The notes below the pieces were generated by a model that saw only the letters and a list, made by a program, of their open reading frames with translations, made no database searches and was not told the origin of the DNA. From Arctopsyche grandis (taxonomy: Eukaryota; Arthropoda; Insecta; Trichoptera; Hydropsychidae), in the NCBI RefSeq assembly GCF_051622035.1, contig NC_135356.1:2294001-2358000 (forward strand): a DNA stretch of 64,000 bases, in the 5' to 3' direction. Each line of letters begins with the position of its first letter. Position 1 is the first letter of the stretch. A program made the position numbers and the translations under genes. Below are positions 22,625 to 35,190 of the stretch, piece by piece.

Positions 22625-23125
22625 ATTGATTTTGATTTTTAAATGCTTTTTATTATTACTAAATTATGTTCACAATACATCTTATATATATTTTAATAGC
22701 TACTGATCTACTGATCATTTTCTAGTTTACAATTTTAATTTAATTTTGTTAGTAATCATAGTATTATATTATTCTAATGTTAATGTATAGCATAATAGGA
22801 AAAAGAGCTCAAACAACTATTTACAATTCTTACAAATGTTCGTAATACATCTAATACATAATATGAATTAAAGACTCTCTAAAGTCGACGATCTAGAGCA
22901 GATTGTGTTTAGGTAATCTGTGTGTTATACCTGAAGGGTATAGACATTTTGTTGTAATCAACGAGACTCACTTCACAAGTGTGTTAGTATGGTTATCAGT
23001 GATTCTGTCATAGAATCTACTGGTTAGTTTGTTAGCAATGTCTGAAACTAGGCGGAATATTATTTACGGCATGCACTTTTATTAGTTACAAGTTAGTATA
23101 TATGGGTGTATTAATAATAATTTTA
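22625..23125 (-). mobile_element. Jockey-like LINE 3' fragment (copy 3)
   Basis: Longer copy: 3' tail, 3' UTR and part of the C-terminal coding region in decayed form (AGTTTGTTAGCAATGTCTGA to GTATATATGGGTGTATTA). Aligns with 48270-48770 and 25077-25560. Confidence 0.8.
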
Positions 23126-23163
23126 TTTCTAAAACAAAGTCATAAGAGTTTTAGGTTCATTGT

Positions 23164-23410
23164 TTATATATATTTCTCCTCATTGGTGTGGTGTTGGGGG
23201 TGTATATTGTTTTCGGTTGAGCAAAAACGACACTTCCGGTAGTTGCGTGCTTCCGGTGAAGGTCGGCTCGAAGGTGAAGGTTTCCGGACGATGGCCACTG
23301 AGGAATCTGGTGCTGATGCAGATGTTGGAGTGACGCAACTCGAGCTGCTGATGTAATGACCTCTCGCTATTACCGTAAGCTCAGCACGCCTCATTGCAGA
23401 CCACTTTTTA
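23164..23410 (-). CDS. candidate coding stretch with CRFC motif, unidentified
   Basis: GC-richer minus-strand open stretch: a Ser/Pro/Ala-rich linker (SSSSCVTPTSASAPDSS, SPSSRPSPEA) followed by NYRKCRFCSTENN, a Cys-x2-Cys pair as found at the start of small zinc-binding motifs. It stops at 23164 close to the Jockey fragment at 23125, so a 3' part could have been lost. No splice acceptor for it is strong. Family unknown. Confidence 0.22.
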
Positions 23411-23465
23411 CACACACACACATATGATAATATGTATATACATTTATACATAAATATGTGCATAC

Positions 23466-23696
23466 AAGTTGCAGATCGATCAATCTCAATAAATTGGCGA
23501 GATCAGTTGATTTATGTACAGGCTGTTCGATGTCCGAGGGTAAATACATAAATTGTACGCAACGCACTTGTGGACTATTAGTAAGTGTTTCGTTACAATA
23601 GAAGTGAAAGTGGTGATTGTCTTCAATTCCAATCACACATGCTTCATATGCTATGGGTATATAATAGACGAGGCAATTGTTAGGCGAACGTCTCAC
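23466..23696 (-). CDS. candidate exon of an unidentified nested gene
   Basis: Read on the minus strand, a good acceptor (CCCTGTCTCCAAATTACAG) precedes a 77-codon open stretch that ends at a possible donor, GTATGC. The peptide is mixed in composition (YYIPIAYEACVIGIEDN, VRCVQFMYLPSDIEQ, NLLRLIDLQ) and its codons look more coding-like than the surrounding AT-rich intron. I do not recognise the family. It could be a nested gene, a decayed transposon ORF or chance. The downstream open stretch at 23164-23410 may belong with it. Confidence 0.25.
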
Positions 23697-24047
23697 CTGT
23701 AATTTGGAGACAGGGAAATTGTTTGTCTTTCTATTTCACTGCGACAGAAATGAGAAGGTACTGAAATGGGCGTTCTCTGTCTTCCGAATTACAGTAATTC
23801 GTGAACACGATACATATGTGCTTCCGGTTGTTGGAAATTTATTTCTCAATGTATGTGAAATTGTATAATTAGGTCGTTTTGCCTTTTTTTTTGACGTATC
23901 TACTAATTTTCTTTTGTTACTTCTCAAATAGCAAACAAACAGTTGGCATTGCCATATACGAACATGTGTAATGGGTGTCACAGTTGAAAATCTGACACAA
24001 CACAGTTGGAACAAAAGTTTCTCCCTATCTTTGCATCGCCTTTTTTG
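23697..24047. other. spacer next to the candidate exon
   Basis: A 92-codon minus-strand ORF (23736-24014) has no recognisable features. Nothing else seen. Confidence 0.3.
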
Positions 24048-24055
24048 AACAGGAA

Positions 24056-24260
24056 GATAGATTTGATTTTGATTTTTAAATGCTTTTTATTATTATGAAA
24101 TTATGTTCACAATACATCTTATATCTATTTTAATAGCTACTGATCTACTGATCATTTTCTATTTTACAATTTGAATTCAATTTTGTTAGTAATCATAGTA
24201 TTGTATTATTCCAATGTTATTAATGTACAGCAAAATAGGAAAAAGAGCTCAAAAACCTAT
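24056..24260 (-). mobile_element. Jockey-like LINE 3' fragment (copy 4)
   Basis: About 205 bp of 3' UTR and tail, flanked by AACAGGAA (24048-24055 and 24261-24268), a likely target duplication. Confidence 0.8.
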
Positions 24261-24268
24261 AACAGGAA

Positions 24269-25076
24269 AATGGAGACATGCATTGAGTATACGGCTGCCA
24301 GATTTATTGATATCCAAACCGGGACATTTCCTATTCCTACCTATCTATTCCTTCTAAATACACATTTATACAGCGCTATTCGACTTGTTACAAAAAAATA
24401 CACCTTTGCAAAAGCCCTTGTGTTATACATACTAACTGTAAATGGCGCACATGCTGTTCCGTTTTGATAATTTTCCAATTCGTTTGAAAAAAAGGCCAGA
24501 AAGTAAATGCTTGAAATTATACGAAATGCACATTAGACAGTAGTCTATCCGTTACTTTCGTTATTGTTCGTCGATGTAAGAAAAACAGTAATTACGCAAT
24601 TCCCAATGGCAGGTACCTCATTTTCATTGGTTGCACCTAGAAAATGTTACTTTTTGACACTTTCAAAATTAAATTTTACATGTTAAATATTTAAAAATTT
24701 GATCGTGATAATATCTCAGTACCGAAGTAAATTAAAAAATACATAAATCTATTGACTATCATTTATTTACCTAAATACGAAATAATTACGCAAGATTGCG
24801 TTGATAAGTTTAGAATTTTTCAATACCGTTTTTCTCCGAGGAAACCTGTTTACATATACATATACCGTATGATGTATTTAACAATGTGACATATGCTATA
24901 TATGTATGTATAGTCAAGTGTAGTAAGTAAAAAAAATGTATATATGTATGTATGTACAGTGATTTTATGTTTAAAAGGCGTGTTTTATAAATTACACCGA
25001 ATGTGCATGTATGGTATAATATAAATCTTAAGTAGCCCATTTGCGGAGAGATAAATCGATCGATTTGTCTTACAAT
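24269..25076. other. AT-rich spacer
   Basis: TATGTATATATGTATGTATG simple repeats near 24898-24960. No gene or family recognised. Confidence 0.35.
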
Positions 25077-25640
25077 TGATTTTGATTTTTAAATGCTTTT
25101 TATTATTACTAAATTATGTTCACAATACATCTTATATCTATTTTAATAGCTACTGGTCTACTGATCATTTTCTATTTTACAATTTTAATATAACTTTGTT
25201 AGTAATCATTGTATTATATTATTATAATGTTAATGAACAGAGCATAATAGGAAAAAGAGCTTAAACACCTATTTACAATTCTTATAAATGCTCGTAATAC
25301 ATCTAATACATAATATGAATTAAAGACTCTCCAAAGTCGATGATCTAGAGCAGATTCTGCTTAGGTAATCTGTGTTTATACCTGAAGGGTATAGACATTT
25401 TGTTGTAATCATCGAGACTCACTTCACAAGTGTGTTAGTATATGGTTATTAGTAATTCTGTCATGAATCTACTGGTTAGTTTGTTAGTAATGTCTGTAAC
25501 AAGCGGATTATTATTTATGGCATGCAGTTTTTTCAAGTTAGTATATATGGGTGTATTATAAATTATTTTTAGGGATTTTTTTTGAGCTTGGAAAGGTTAG
25601 TATTCGTGGCGTTATTCTATACGGGTGAAGCATAGGTTAA
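25077..25640 (-). mobile_element. Jockey-like LINE 3' fragment (copy 5)
   Basis: Second-longest copy; includes 3' tail, UTR and decayed end of the ORF up to CGTGGCGTTATTCTATACGG, matching 48270-48835. Confidence 0.8.
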
Positions 25641-26159
25641 TAATGGATTTGTGAATGTGATGTGATAATATAAAATGGAGATACATCAGTTCAGTGTCCT
25701 GTGAAGATATTGTATGAAAAATTCGCCAAGGAGGGGGTATAAATTAATTTTTCCCGGTCACCAAAATTATCGCAGCACGGATTCATTCCGGTTAGTTGTC
25801 GGCGATCTGTATCTGAAAATGGTCGACCAGGGGAGTTGAACTTTGCGTCGCGCTCAGCACCCACTTTGCGAGAGATTAATGGACATTTTTAATCGATCGG
25901 ATAGAATATGTAATTTGACGAAAGAGCGCTTCGAATTATGTACGTACGTGAGATGGGAATCGAGCCGTGAATTCAACTGGCTTGGTTCTGTTCGCTTTGT
26001 TCGGTGAATTTGCTTCGTTTGCTGTTTAAACACGTTCACCTCGATCCCTCTGCTAAAATCTAATTCAATTGCACTATTTTTTTTAATATGAAGACACACT
26101 ATTTTTACTTCGCAAACGATTGAGCTAAATTTCCAACAGTCTTCCGATCGTTTTGAAAC

Positions 26160-26402
26160 TTTGCCATTTTGCCAAATTATACACACAATAAATACAGAAG
26201 ATTTGTGACAGCAGGAAAGATGGTTTTTTGACAATTTTGAGGAACCGTTTCAACAATGATCACATAAAATTGGCAAACTCTGATAAGAAACGATCGATTT
26301 GCAGTCACAAATACACCCAAATCTAACCGGCAGTATGGCGGATCGAACCCACTGATCACTTGGTGCTAAACATACACACTACCATTAAGCCATACTGCTG
26401 GC
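26160..26402 (-). mobile_element. tRNA-derived SINE, copy 1
   Basis: On the minus strand: AGCAGTATGGCTTAATGGTA (A-box region), GTGGGTTCGATCCGCC (B box), then ATTTGTGACTGCAAATCGAT and TATCAGAGTTTGCCAATTTT. The B box matches the pol III GGTTCGANNCC consensus. Part of a family with nine pieces in the window. The 126-codon ORF across it is not a gene. Confidence 0.82.
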
Positions 26403-26479
26403 TAATACATATATGTATGTAATATAAGATCAAACAAGCGGACACCGCATCAGCCATTTCGATTTTGTATTTTTATCAT

Positions 26480-26740
26480 TCATTATATTATCTATTCACC
26501 TTCTACAGCCATTCACCATCCACTGCTGGATGAAAGCCTCTCCAACATGCTTCCACTCGTCTCTGTTTTGCGCAACTCTCAACCATCTCACCCCACACAT
26601 TTTCATAATTTCATCTACCCATCTTCCCTGCGGTCTTCCTTTTACCCTTTTGCATCCTCTCGGGTACCATTCTAGCACTTATTTTGTCCACCTTTCGTCC
26701 ATTCTTCTAGCCACGTGACCCGCTACCATTAAACCATACT
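26480..26740 (-). mobile_element. RTE-type LINE, C-terminal fragment
   Basis: Minus-strand peptide with WYPRGCKRVKGRPQGRWVDEI and a following HVGEAFIQQW region, the C-terminal end of RTE-type reverse transcriptases. It differs from the 17-kb element but is close to the fragment at 52.6-53.3 kb. Only the last ~80 residues remain. Confidence 0.75.
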
Positions 26741-27366
26741 GCTCGTCTTGTCAGATTTTATTTTCACTCTACATATATCTTATAAAATTTACATTATACA
26801 TAGGTTCTCATTATCTCTCATATATATTTTTACTTCACTCAAAGGTTGTATAGGTATATTTAATGTTAAAATGTTTATATTATAGTGGTGATTCAATATG
26901 CTTGTTACGGCCAAATACCCCAGGCTCAACTGTCATTGTGACTGACATCTCGCTGTACGAATCGGTCGATCTTTTTGTTTTGTTTTAAAATCGTTGACAT
27001 GGAATGTTTTTGGTTAAAGTATGCACATTAACCGGGATGCATCGAAACGCATACAACGTCTTTTTGGTCGCATTGCTTATGTGTGCGTAGAATCGCTCAA
27101 CGCTCAACATCCATCGCGACTCGCGCGCGTCATAACGGCCACAGGCAACAATACATTCGATTTAAGTTTGCAAGTGCGTTTGTTTTACGCTATCATACAT
27201 ATTTTTAAAGCATGAATTTTATTTTAATATAAAAAAATCGTTTGTTGAAAAAAACCTTACAATATGTGATATATACTATAGAACATAATGGATAGTACGT
27301 ATATATATACATTTCAGATAAAAAAGTATTATTTTGTAAAATGGGGCTCTTCAATTATGTATAACC
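26741..27366. other. spacer
   Basis: Contains a slightly GC-richer patch (about 26905-27130) without recognised coding. No repeat matched. Confidence 0.3.
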
Positions 27367-27720
27367 AGTCTTGTGCCCGTTAATTTCAACGGGTGGTTTT
27401 AGAAAGGAATTGATACATGAATTGAAATAAATACAGTACAATACAGAGAATATAGTGTAAGGTAATTTATAGGCGCACGCGCGTGTTAAAATGCTCCCCG
27501 TTTGCCAGCATTAAAATGATGAATGAATGTGTGTGTGTGTGTGTGTGTCTTCATGTATGTGTACATATATGTGTTTACGCTCCTGGGCATGTGACGCAGA
27601 CGGCACCCGTTCTAACTCAGGAGCGCATGTCAGATACTCCCTCCACTCCCTCGACCCCCACTTTCCTGCGTTTCCTCGACACGATCGGTCCTCACGCCAC
27701 AACCTTATGCATAACGTATG
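27367..27720 (-). mobile_element. Helitron family H2, partial copy
   Basis: TTGTGCCCGTTAATTTCAAC at the terminus, GTAAGGTAATTTATAGGCGC and AATGATGAATGAATGTGTGT follow as in 9850-10220, including a (TG)n run at about 27528-27550. The inner end is absent. Confidence 0.7.
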
Positions 27721-27957
27721 CTCCTGGTATTTTAAAATTTGTTTTTTTGAAATCCTGTTACTTTTTTATATACATTATTCTTTAAATTTGGCATCCTTAG
27801 AACACAAAAATCGTTTAGATTTTAAAAAAGTTTATCGTTCAGATTGAATGTTAAAATCTGCAATGTCCGAAATATGAAATATAAAAAATCATGTTTATAT
27901 GTATTTCAATTATAGTGTTTTGCCCGTTGAAATGATTTCGATTGGTGTTGACTGATT

Positions 27958-28180
27958 AGACAGCAGTAGAGCTCGGTGGTTGCGTTAATGCTAACCATTG
28001 AGAGGCTTCCGGGTTTGAACCCTAGGTTGACCTCGATTGAAGTTAAAGTATTTCTGCAGTGCTGCTGGTCAGACTTGTATATTTGTGACTTCAAGTCGAT
28101 GGTTTCATATTTTTTGTTTGCAAATGTATCTGAATTCTTTATTGAAACGATTTCTCTTCAAATTGGTAAAATCATACTTA
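27958..28180 (+). mobile_element. tRNA-derived SINE, copy 2
   Basis: AGCTCGGTGGTTGCGTTAAT (A box) and CCGGGTTTGAACCCTAGG (B box), then GACCTCGATTGAAGTTAAAG, GCTGCTGGTCAGACTTGTAT and TTTGTGACTTCAAGTCGATG. Lacks the 3' hairpin tail. Confidence 0.82.
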
Positions 28181-28755
28181 TCATATGTACATATGTACTT
28201 ACTATATGAATATGATTTAAAATTTATACCATAGGTGTCGCTCGGGGGCAACCTGTAATGCTAATAAATTAATGTTTTATATATTGGGGTATTATTTTTA
28301 AATGCTACAAATGTGCTCCGATTAATTAAAAAACAATGTAATAAATGAATTTTTTAAAATATAATTGTTTTAGCCTAAAACTCGAATTCTTTTATATTTA
28401 ATTTTTAATACTATTGTATATAGTATTTTTTTTTTTTTTTTAATCTGAGTAATTAGTCAAGGTCGTGTATGTTATTATCTATTAGGTATGTTATTATATA
28501 TGTACATACATATGTAGGTCGTATATATTCTTATACGGTTTTTTTATTTTGGCATTACATATATACATATGTATATATGTACATAATTTATTGCTCGAAA
28601 TCTCTATTTTTTCTTGCATTACAGCATCAGCTGAATGTCGTATAAAAATTAAAAAAAACAGCAATTCTTACATAAAATAAATAGTCCGACTTCAAAAATA
28701 GAACAAATCTGAGTAAAAGAGGACGTATGGTAGCCTTATGTGTTAATGTAGTGTT
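28181..28755. other. AT-rich spacer with simple repeats
   Basis: Poly-T near 28427-28442 and repeated TACATATGTA motifs at about 28499-28590. Confidence 0.4.
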
Positions 28756-29010
28756 TTATTTTTTTAATATTTGGGCTTTTTGAGGGTCCTTGGATCGATT
28801 TGAGAAGCCCTGTCCTCTGGTTGTTGTCAGTGGGCATGACCTTAAAATGGCGGTGCCGTTAGCGCACAATGGCTTGGCAAAAAGCGGGCCGCGACCCGCT
28901 TTCCACGACGTCTTCGTCTGTTGGAGACAATGAGCTCCTCTGCATGAGAACTTCCTTGCCACCCCATTGACAGATACTATTCGAAATGCCGTGATTTTTC
29001 CCATGAGCTC
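28756..29010. other. GC-richer patch, unidentified
   Basis: Stands out from the AT-rich surroundings (GCAAAAAGCGGGCCGCGACC). An 82-codon minus-strand ORF crosses it, with no recognised family. It could be an old element or conserved non-coding DNA. Confidence 0.3.
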
Positions 29011-32000
29011 TCATATATACTTTCCCCCCGTCTCGGCACCACCCACTGGCTGCCGATTTGCGAAATTTCCGGCTTCACAATAGTGCATCTTTGAACCGTT
29101 TTGTTATGAAAATGGAGTAAGATGATTCCTGGTATGACGAAAACACCATTTTCACATAACGCCTATACACATAGTATCTACTTATTGAAATTAATAATAA
29201 TAAAACAATGCAAAATTGTTAAGGAATGCTAGTATATAGCAACGGTATCATTATTTATGATCACGCCTACGCTCAAAGGTACAAATATTAACCCCATAAC
29301 ACCGTTCTAAACATAGGAACCAGTTAATAAGTCATGTCTAAATAAGAACCCAAACTTCGTCACACGACAAAATCGTTTTCGAACTAAGAAGACGTTAGTA
29401 AAGATCAGTTACTATTGACTTTTTAGCTAAACGATAGGTTAATCAGAATTGATTATTACTTTCAACTCCATAACTCCAGAGAAAAATTATAATATGAAAT
29501 TGAAAACATTATTTCAAAAACGAAATAATAATCTCTAGTTTATGTATATGTCACAGTGAAATTATATTTCAAGTGAAAATATATTTTCATTGACGTTTCA
29601 GTGAAATCATAACCAGATACATTTTCTGGGTTAGTTTTATTAATTTAAGATTAGTTGGTATTATTTAAGGATTAGGATAGGTTAGGTTAAGTAAGGGTTG
29701 GCCCTATTCATTTAAGATTGGGTTGTAAGGGTTAAATTTATAGAGTTAAACGTTGTAAATTCATTTTTTGATACATTTTCACTGCTTGAATTGGTGAAAA
29801 TATATTTTCACTTGAAATATGGTTTTACTGTAACATATATACATATAAATAAATAAAATTTGTCGTTTATTATGGAAGTTCAAGCATTTTTGCCAGAGCT
29901 TAAAGCGTACATATTTTTTTTTATCTGTGGGTTTAGTGCTGACTCACTCGTTGCTGTCTCTTTTCAGTCATATTTTATTTTCAACGATTTTTGTATTTTC
30001 GCGAAGTTGAATGATAAATCCATATCAGACTATCGTTTTTAATGTTTACAGAATTTATATGACGTTGCTCGAGATGATTTGATTTGAAATACACGCATAC
30101 GTATGTATGTATTATATATCAAACATGCCATATTTGATTTTTAAAAAGCGCAGTGCTCTTGTGATAAAAGGAGAGCGCGTGCAATTATTAATTTTAACTA
30201 TTTCGAAATTTGATTTTTAATTAACGAGCCACTCTTCGACTGTGATTAATTACACAGAGCCGTAATTTATGCCGGGAAATTGCGCAATTGCGGATTTGTT
30301 TTTTTTTTTTCGGACATTGCCGTCACTCTATATTGTTATTATTCACCTGAGGAAACGAGGTAATTTATTTAAAGTAGACCCGAAAAATCCAGTGGCGTCT
30401 CGTGTTGCGCAATCTATACCGAATTTCCACGACGATGGCCGCACGTTATATCAAATGGGCTTTCTCTGGACGTGTGAGAAGTTTTCTTAGCAGTTTGCAC
30501 GTCTAAAATTTTCATACGGTGTCATATTGCCCGAAACAGTATTCAAATCGTTGTGCAATCCAATTTTAAAATCCGAAATCAAAACGTGACATAAATAAAG
30601 AAAGTGTCGTTTACAATTACAATTCTTACGTATTACTTACACTATAACTATACACATTTGAAATGTTGACTTAACTTTTTTTCAAATTGAAAACAATAAC
30701 CAAAAGATTCATAATATCATATTTCAGTTTGAATATACATATGTACATATGTACATATGTACATTGCCATTGTCCTAGTCCCTGTGACTTTTTCATTCAA
30801 ATGCATTTAACAAAAGTTATTTTTACAAGCTTTTTGTGAGCTTTAATCGTTTCAAATATTACAGCTTCAACTTCTAGACTTCATTCTAAAACTAACTACA
30901 TACATTAAGAAAGATATTCTGAAAACAAATTTCAGCCACGCAGGTGGCGGATTATACACTGCTTAGGAATGTCATAAGAAATATATTTTACAAATACTTT
31001 GTGTATACTTATGCGAGTTATAATCTTCAATACATTTGAATATAAAATTTGTATTGCACAGATCGGAAGCTATTGACGAATCAAATCGGTGCCATTATTC
31101 ATGAGCAATATCTTCGAGTACATGCATGCGTATGTACATATATGAATTAATTTCAATACAATACGTGTTTACGGTTCGATTGCGTTTCGGGTTTTCAATG
31201 TTGTAATATTTAAATGTATTAATTTAATTAGTACGCTATGGTTATTTTGTAGACTAGAAATTTGGTGTGATTTTACTTTTTCGACTGTTTTATGACGCTT
31301 TCTCTGTTGTATCTTGTGTTGTGGACGCGTGCTATGTTAACCAAATGCTACTCTAGAAAAAAATGATATTGTTACCAATGAATAAAAAACGTGTAATGTA
31401 TTCAAAACGCGACTTTCTTCATACTCAAGCGATTTTTTTTCTAAATATAAATTGATTATTTTATTATCTCAATTCAGATCAAGTGCTGTGAATCGCAATT
31501 CGTGATATACATATACCGATTGCGCGATCTTCTACGTACTATGTGTTTTGAATTTAAACTACATACATTTGTTGCTGTTTTAATAGCTTTAGAAAGCTTC
31601 GCCGATCAATTGTATGAATACTATAAATTCAATTAGCACATATTCATCCGTTTATCTAATAATGTTTGCTTTTGAAAACCAAGTTTGTTCATTTACCATA
31701 CTACATATTTACAAATTATATTCGTCGGCTATGCATGGTTTTTTTTATTGTGTATGAATGTCTAAATCTAAGTCCTGCTACTTCCATCAGTCAAATCTGA
31801 TTCAACAGATCATTCATATATACAATGTTAGTACAGTGTAAGTGCAAAGTAAGTAATTCTAATAAACATATAATTGATATCAGAACTTTGCTTGATTGTG
31901 AAAAGAATTAGTAGTTTGTATTAGATAAATTTGAGCTTCGCTTTTATATGAAAAAGATTTACACACATATCTAGCAATTTATTTTTCATAATGACTCTTC

Positions 32001-33248
32001 AAAGACCAGCCGCTTGTTTGTCAACATACAATCCTTTTATCTACAACACAATACGTACATATATAGGTAAATATGTATGTATATATCTCAAAAAAAAATC
32101 CTGCGATAAAATCATCTGTTTGTTTGTTTTAATTTGCAATAGACATAATTTTTTTTTGTCGAAACCTCACAGTTAGTCGATTAAGTTGTGCGATTTGGCG
32201 TAGTAAAATAACAAAGCAGCGACATTTACAACAGACATATGGTTTCTTTTACACCCCATAAAAGTCGACGAATGAATACCTTTCCCATGTAGAAGATAAA
32301 AGTAAAAAAAGGGTTTAGACACACGAATGACTCTTCTGTCACGAATGACGCAACTTTGGAGTGGTTTCTTCATTTTTTTTCTTCACTTTTGACGTGAAAC
32401 ACGGTCAAAGCACGTATTATGTGACATATTCCAGAACAATGCTATATACATATGTACATATGGGTTGGGCATGTCAACAAGAGTGAACCGTTCTCCCCTT
32501 GCGGAAACTTTCTACTTGCCGATCGGGGCAAATGTGTCTTTGGAAACGAATGTGCCGTTCAATATGAAACTGTAACAATGTGTCAATATTTGTTAAGTGT
32601 GTACGTGTCGTTTGTGTGAACCCTAAATGGCGGGCATTATGCGTGTGTGTGAGAAAAACTGTCAGGAAAACAAACGCACAGTATTGGAAAACGGCCGGTT
32701 TACTACACGGTACGTCTATCATTTGCGTTTTTCTTTTTATTCTTCGCATTTGATCTTCATTTCCCAGTGTTTCTTTTTTTTTTTACTTTCTCCGAATGCG
32801 TTGCGCGGATAAATGGCTGGCGTATACCAGGTCCTTTTGTCTCTTTTGTTTTCTTCTCTGGTATCTTGTACGGTGTGCTTGTTGCAATTTATAGTGGTTT
32901 GATCTCACGATGGTGCATTTTACAAATTATGTTGTATGTATTATTGACTGATGATTATAAAGATTTTATATTTATGTATAAACACATGCTGAATGCATTG
33001 GTGGAGAATTTTTCAACGATATTAAATACACCTTTTGTGAGACTGAAATAAATCAGATCTGTTTGAAAATGTGGTTATTTACGTTAAGATTTTCTACAGA
33101 TTAGTCTCTTACAGGTTTCTTTTTCCAACGCTAAGAAATTTTGAAAGAAAAAAAAAAAAACTCTTCATTTGTTTCTGAATGAATAATTCTGTTGACTATA
33201 TTTGTTTCTAAAAATTGTTGGATCCATTATTTATTCCTTGTATGTATA
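29011..33248. other. longest stretch without recognised elements
   Basis: About 4.2 kb of AT-rich DNA in which I matched no family shared with the rest of the window. Small features: an imperfect inverted AAATATATTTTCA-type pair around 29574-29815, TACATATGTACATATG runs near 30736-30770, a coding-like patch around 30355-30490 and 32.4-32.65 kb somewhat GC-richer. Best candidate region for unique intronic regulatory DNA. Confidence 0.4.
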
Positions 33249-33860
33249 TGTTACAGTTGAAGTGCATCTTCCAGTTGTATTAATATTACAATATTAATTA
33301 TAAAACTAAACTTCGCTTCATACCTATGTACATATGTATGTATGTATATGCTAGAGTTGAAGTCTATATTTCAGTTGTAATATATTTTGACTATTTGGAA
33401 TACATTCCATCTAGCCTGATACCTACTACCGTTATAGTTGAAGTGTATTTTCAGTTGTGATATATTTTTAATAATTGGAATACATTTCGTCCAACCCACG
33501 TAAGTTGATTTATATGGTGAATTACATTCCAACTGGTTAAAATATATTACAACTGAAATACAGTTCAACTATAAGTTGATAACACCAAAGATGCAAAGGT
33601 TAGGTTTTCGTAAAAACTCGACTCGTTAATTGAGTTGGAAAGTCACATTTATGTTTTGAACATATTTTTAGAGTCATCATAATACGGTTCTAATTACCTT
33701 TATTCGTAGTATCCAGCAAATATTAACGCATTATTGAATTCTAAAGCATTCGTAAAAATATCATAGCTGTCAAAAGTCAACTGTTTTATTACAACTGGCG
33801 CACGTTGTTGAAAGTGTATTTACGCTTGTGGAGATGGCATTTAGTAGTTGAATTGTATTC
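33249..33860. mobile_element. Foldback-like element FB1, copy 2
   Basis: GTTACAGTTGAAGTG at the left, repeated TATAGTTGAAGTGTATTTTC and TTTTGACTATTTGGAATACA blocks, then inverse forms (CATTCCAACTGGTTAAAATA, TACAACTGAAATACAG) and the GCACGTTGTTGAAAGTGTAT block shared with copies 1 and 3. Confidence 0.7.
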
Positions 33861-34650
33861 ATATTTTCAAAAGGCCTTTTATTGTGCTTCTCTGATTACA
33901 TACAGTTTTCGAGGAATGAGACCACGAATTGTCAAAAATATATTTAATAAACAGGTATGTACATTCAATGAAAAGATAAATCGATAAATTTTCGTTTAAA
34001 TATTTAAATATTATTCGTTTTAATATTTAAATGTTTAAATATTTTTGCACGATTTCGTATTTGCGGTGCACATATTTGGAACATACCCATCCGTATTTAA
34101 AATATTATAAATTACAGATACTCATCTTCAATTTATTTTATCCATTGTAATAATAATTAAAAGCGTAAATTTCCGTTACACGACGACGCACCAGTGCTTT
34201 CTTAAATTTTATTAGCATATGCTTATCAACTAAAACCGTTTTCGCTATTATTATATATCTGTGTACTTACAATGAACAATGTCGATTATCTACGCTATTT
34301 TTAAATTATTGCATAACGTTAAATAATGTATGTATTGCTAAAAAAAACTACTACATTACATCAACTCTACAGTTTGTATTTTTTTATGATTTTTCAGTCG
34401 ACTGGAGTTAATGACTCATTAAGTGTGGACTTTTATCTATTCAGACTCCAGAAATTATTCATTGTATAATGTACATACATATGAGTTAAAACGCTTTTTA
34501 AAAGCATCGGGAAACAGATTTGAAATTTCTTCAACTTAACCGTTGATGTATCTATCTTAATAATTGTACAACTGATGACTATCAACGTGAAAGCTTGCCT
34601 GCAGACAAACCGTCAGACGAATCCATCAATTCATCTGTCGTAGCGTTTTC
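33861..34650. other. AT-rich spacer
   Basis: Repeated AATATTTAAAT motifs near 33998-34040. Nothing else recognised. Confidence 0.35.
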
Positions 34651-35190
34651 TTAACCCTTTAAATGCTGAGCAACGCCGATCGGCGTTTTGCCAACAAGTC
34701 CATTAGCCTGAAATACGCCGATAGGCGTTGTATTTTGAGCATGTACAAAGTAAACAAGAATACTACCCGCTAAGCCTTTACAGGTAGCATTGAAAAAAAG
34801 GCATTGAACATGGGTCGTGTAATCCGTGTCAATGTTTATAAATACCATAGCAGAATTTATCGATGGAAATCCCTAACTGCTGAGTATTTTAGATTGTGGC
34901 TTAGCATTTAGATTGTGAGCATTGCATTTTAACAACAATGAAGAAGATGGAACTTGTTTTGGAAAAATACATTCATTTATAGACTTCTTTTGTTTGTTTT
35001 ATATTGTTGCAAGATATATTAGAAAGTCTAAACAGACCTTTACAAAACTCGAAGTCCTCGGCGGTAGTTATCTAGGATTTGTTTGGATTAGCTACAATTC
35101 TTATACCTGCTTTCTATTGGATTTCTAAATAATTCTAATTGGAAATGTCGGTGAAATTTTCAGAAAATACGTCAGCACTGAAAGGGTTAA
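34651..35190 (-). mobile_element. piggyBac-like MITE, copy C (best-preserved ends)
   Basis: 540 bp with intact TTAA at both ends. Left terminus CCCTTTAAATGCTGAGC, right terminus (complement) CCCTTTCAGTGCTGACG, so the 16-bp terminal inverted repeats match at 13 of 16. AACGCCGATCGGCGTT and a second related palindrome lie near the left end and may be transposase-binding sites (inference). TTAA targets and CCC ends are the piggyBac signature; no transposase is encoded. Confidence 0.88.

Noticed and set aside
25854..26234. 126-codon minus ORF
   Set aside because: Partly inside a SINE; no protein features.
27958..28060. Possible tRNA gene
   Set aside because: A and B boxes are present but no clover-leaf can be completed and the sequence continues into a shared SINE body.
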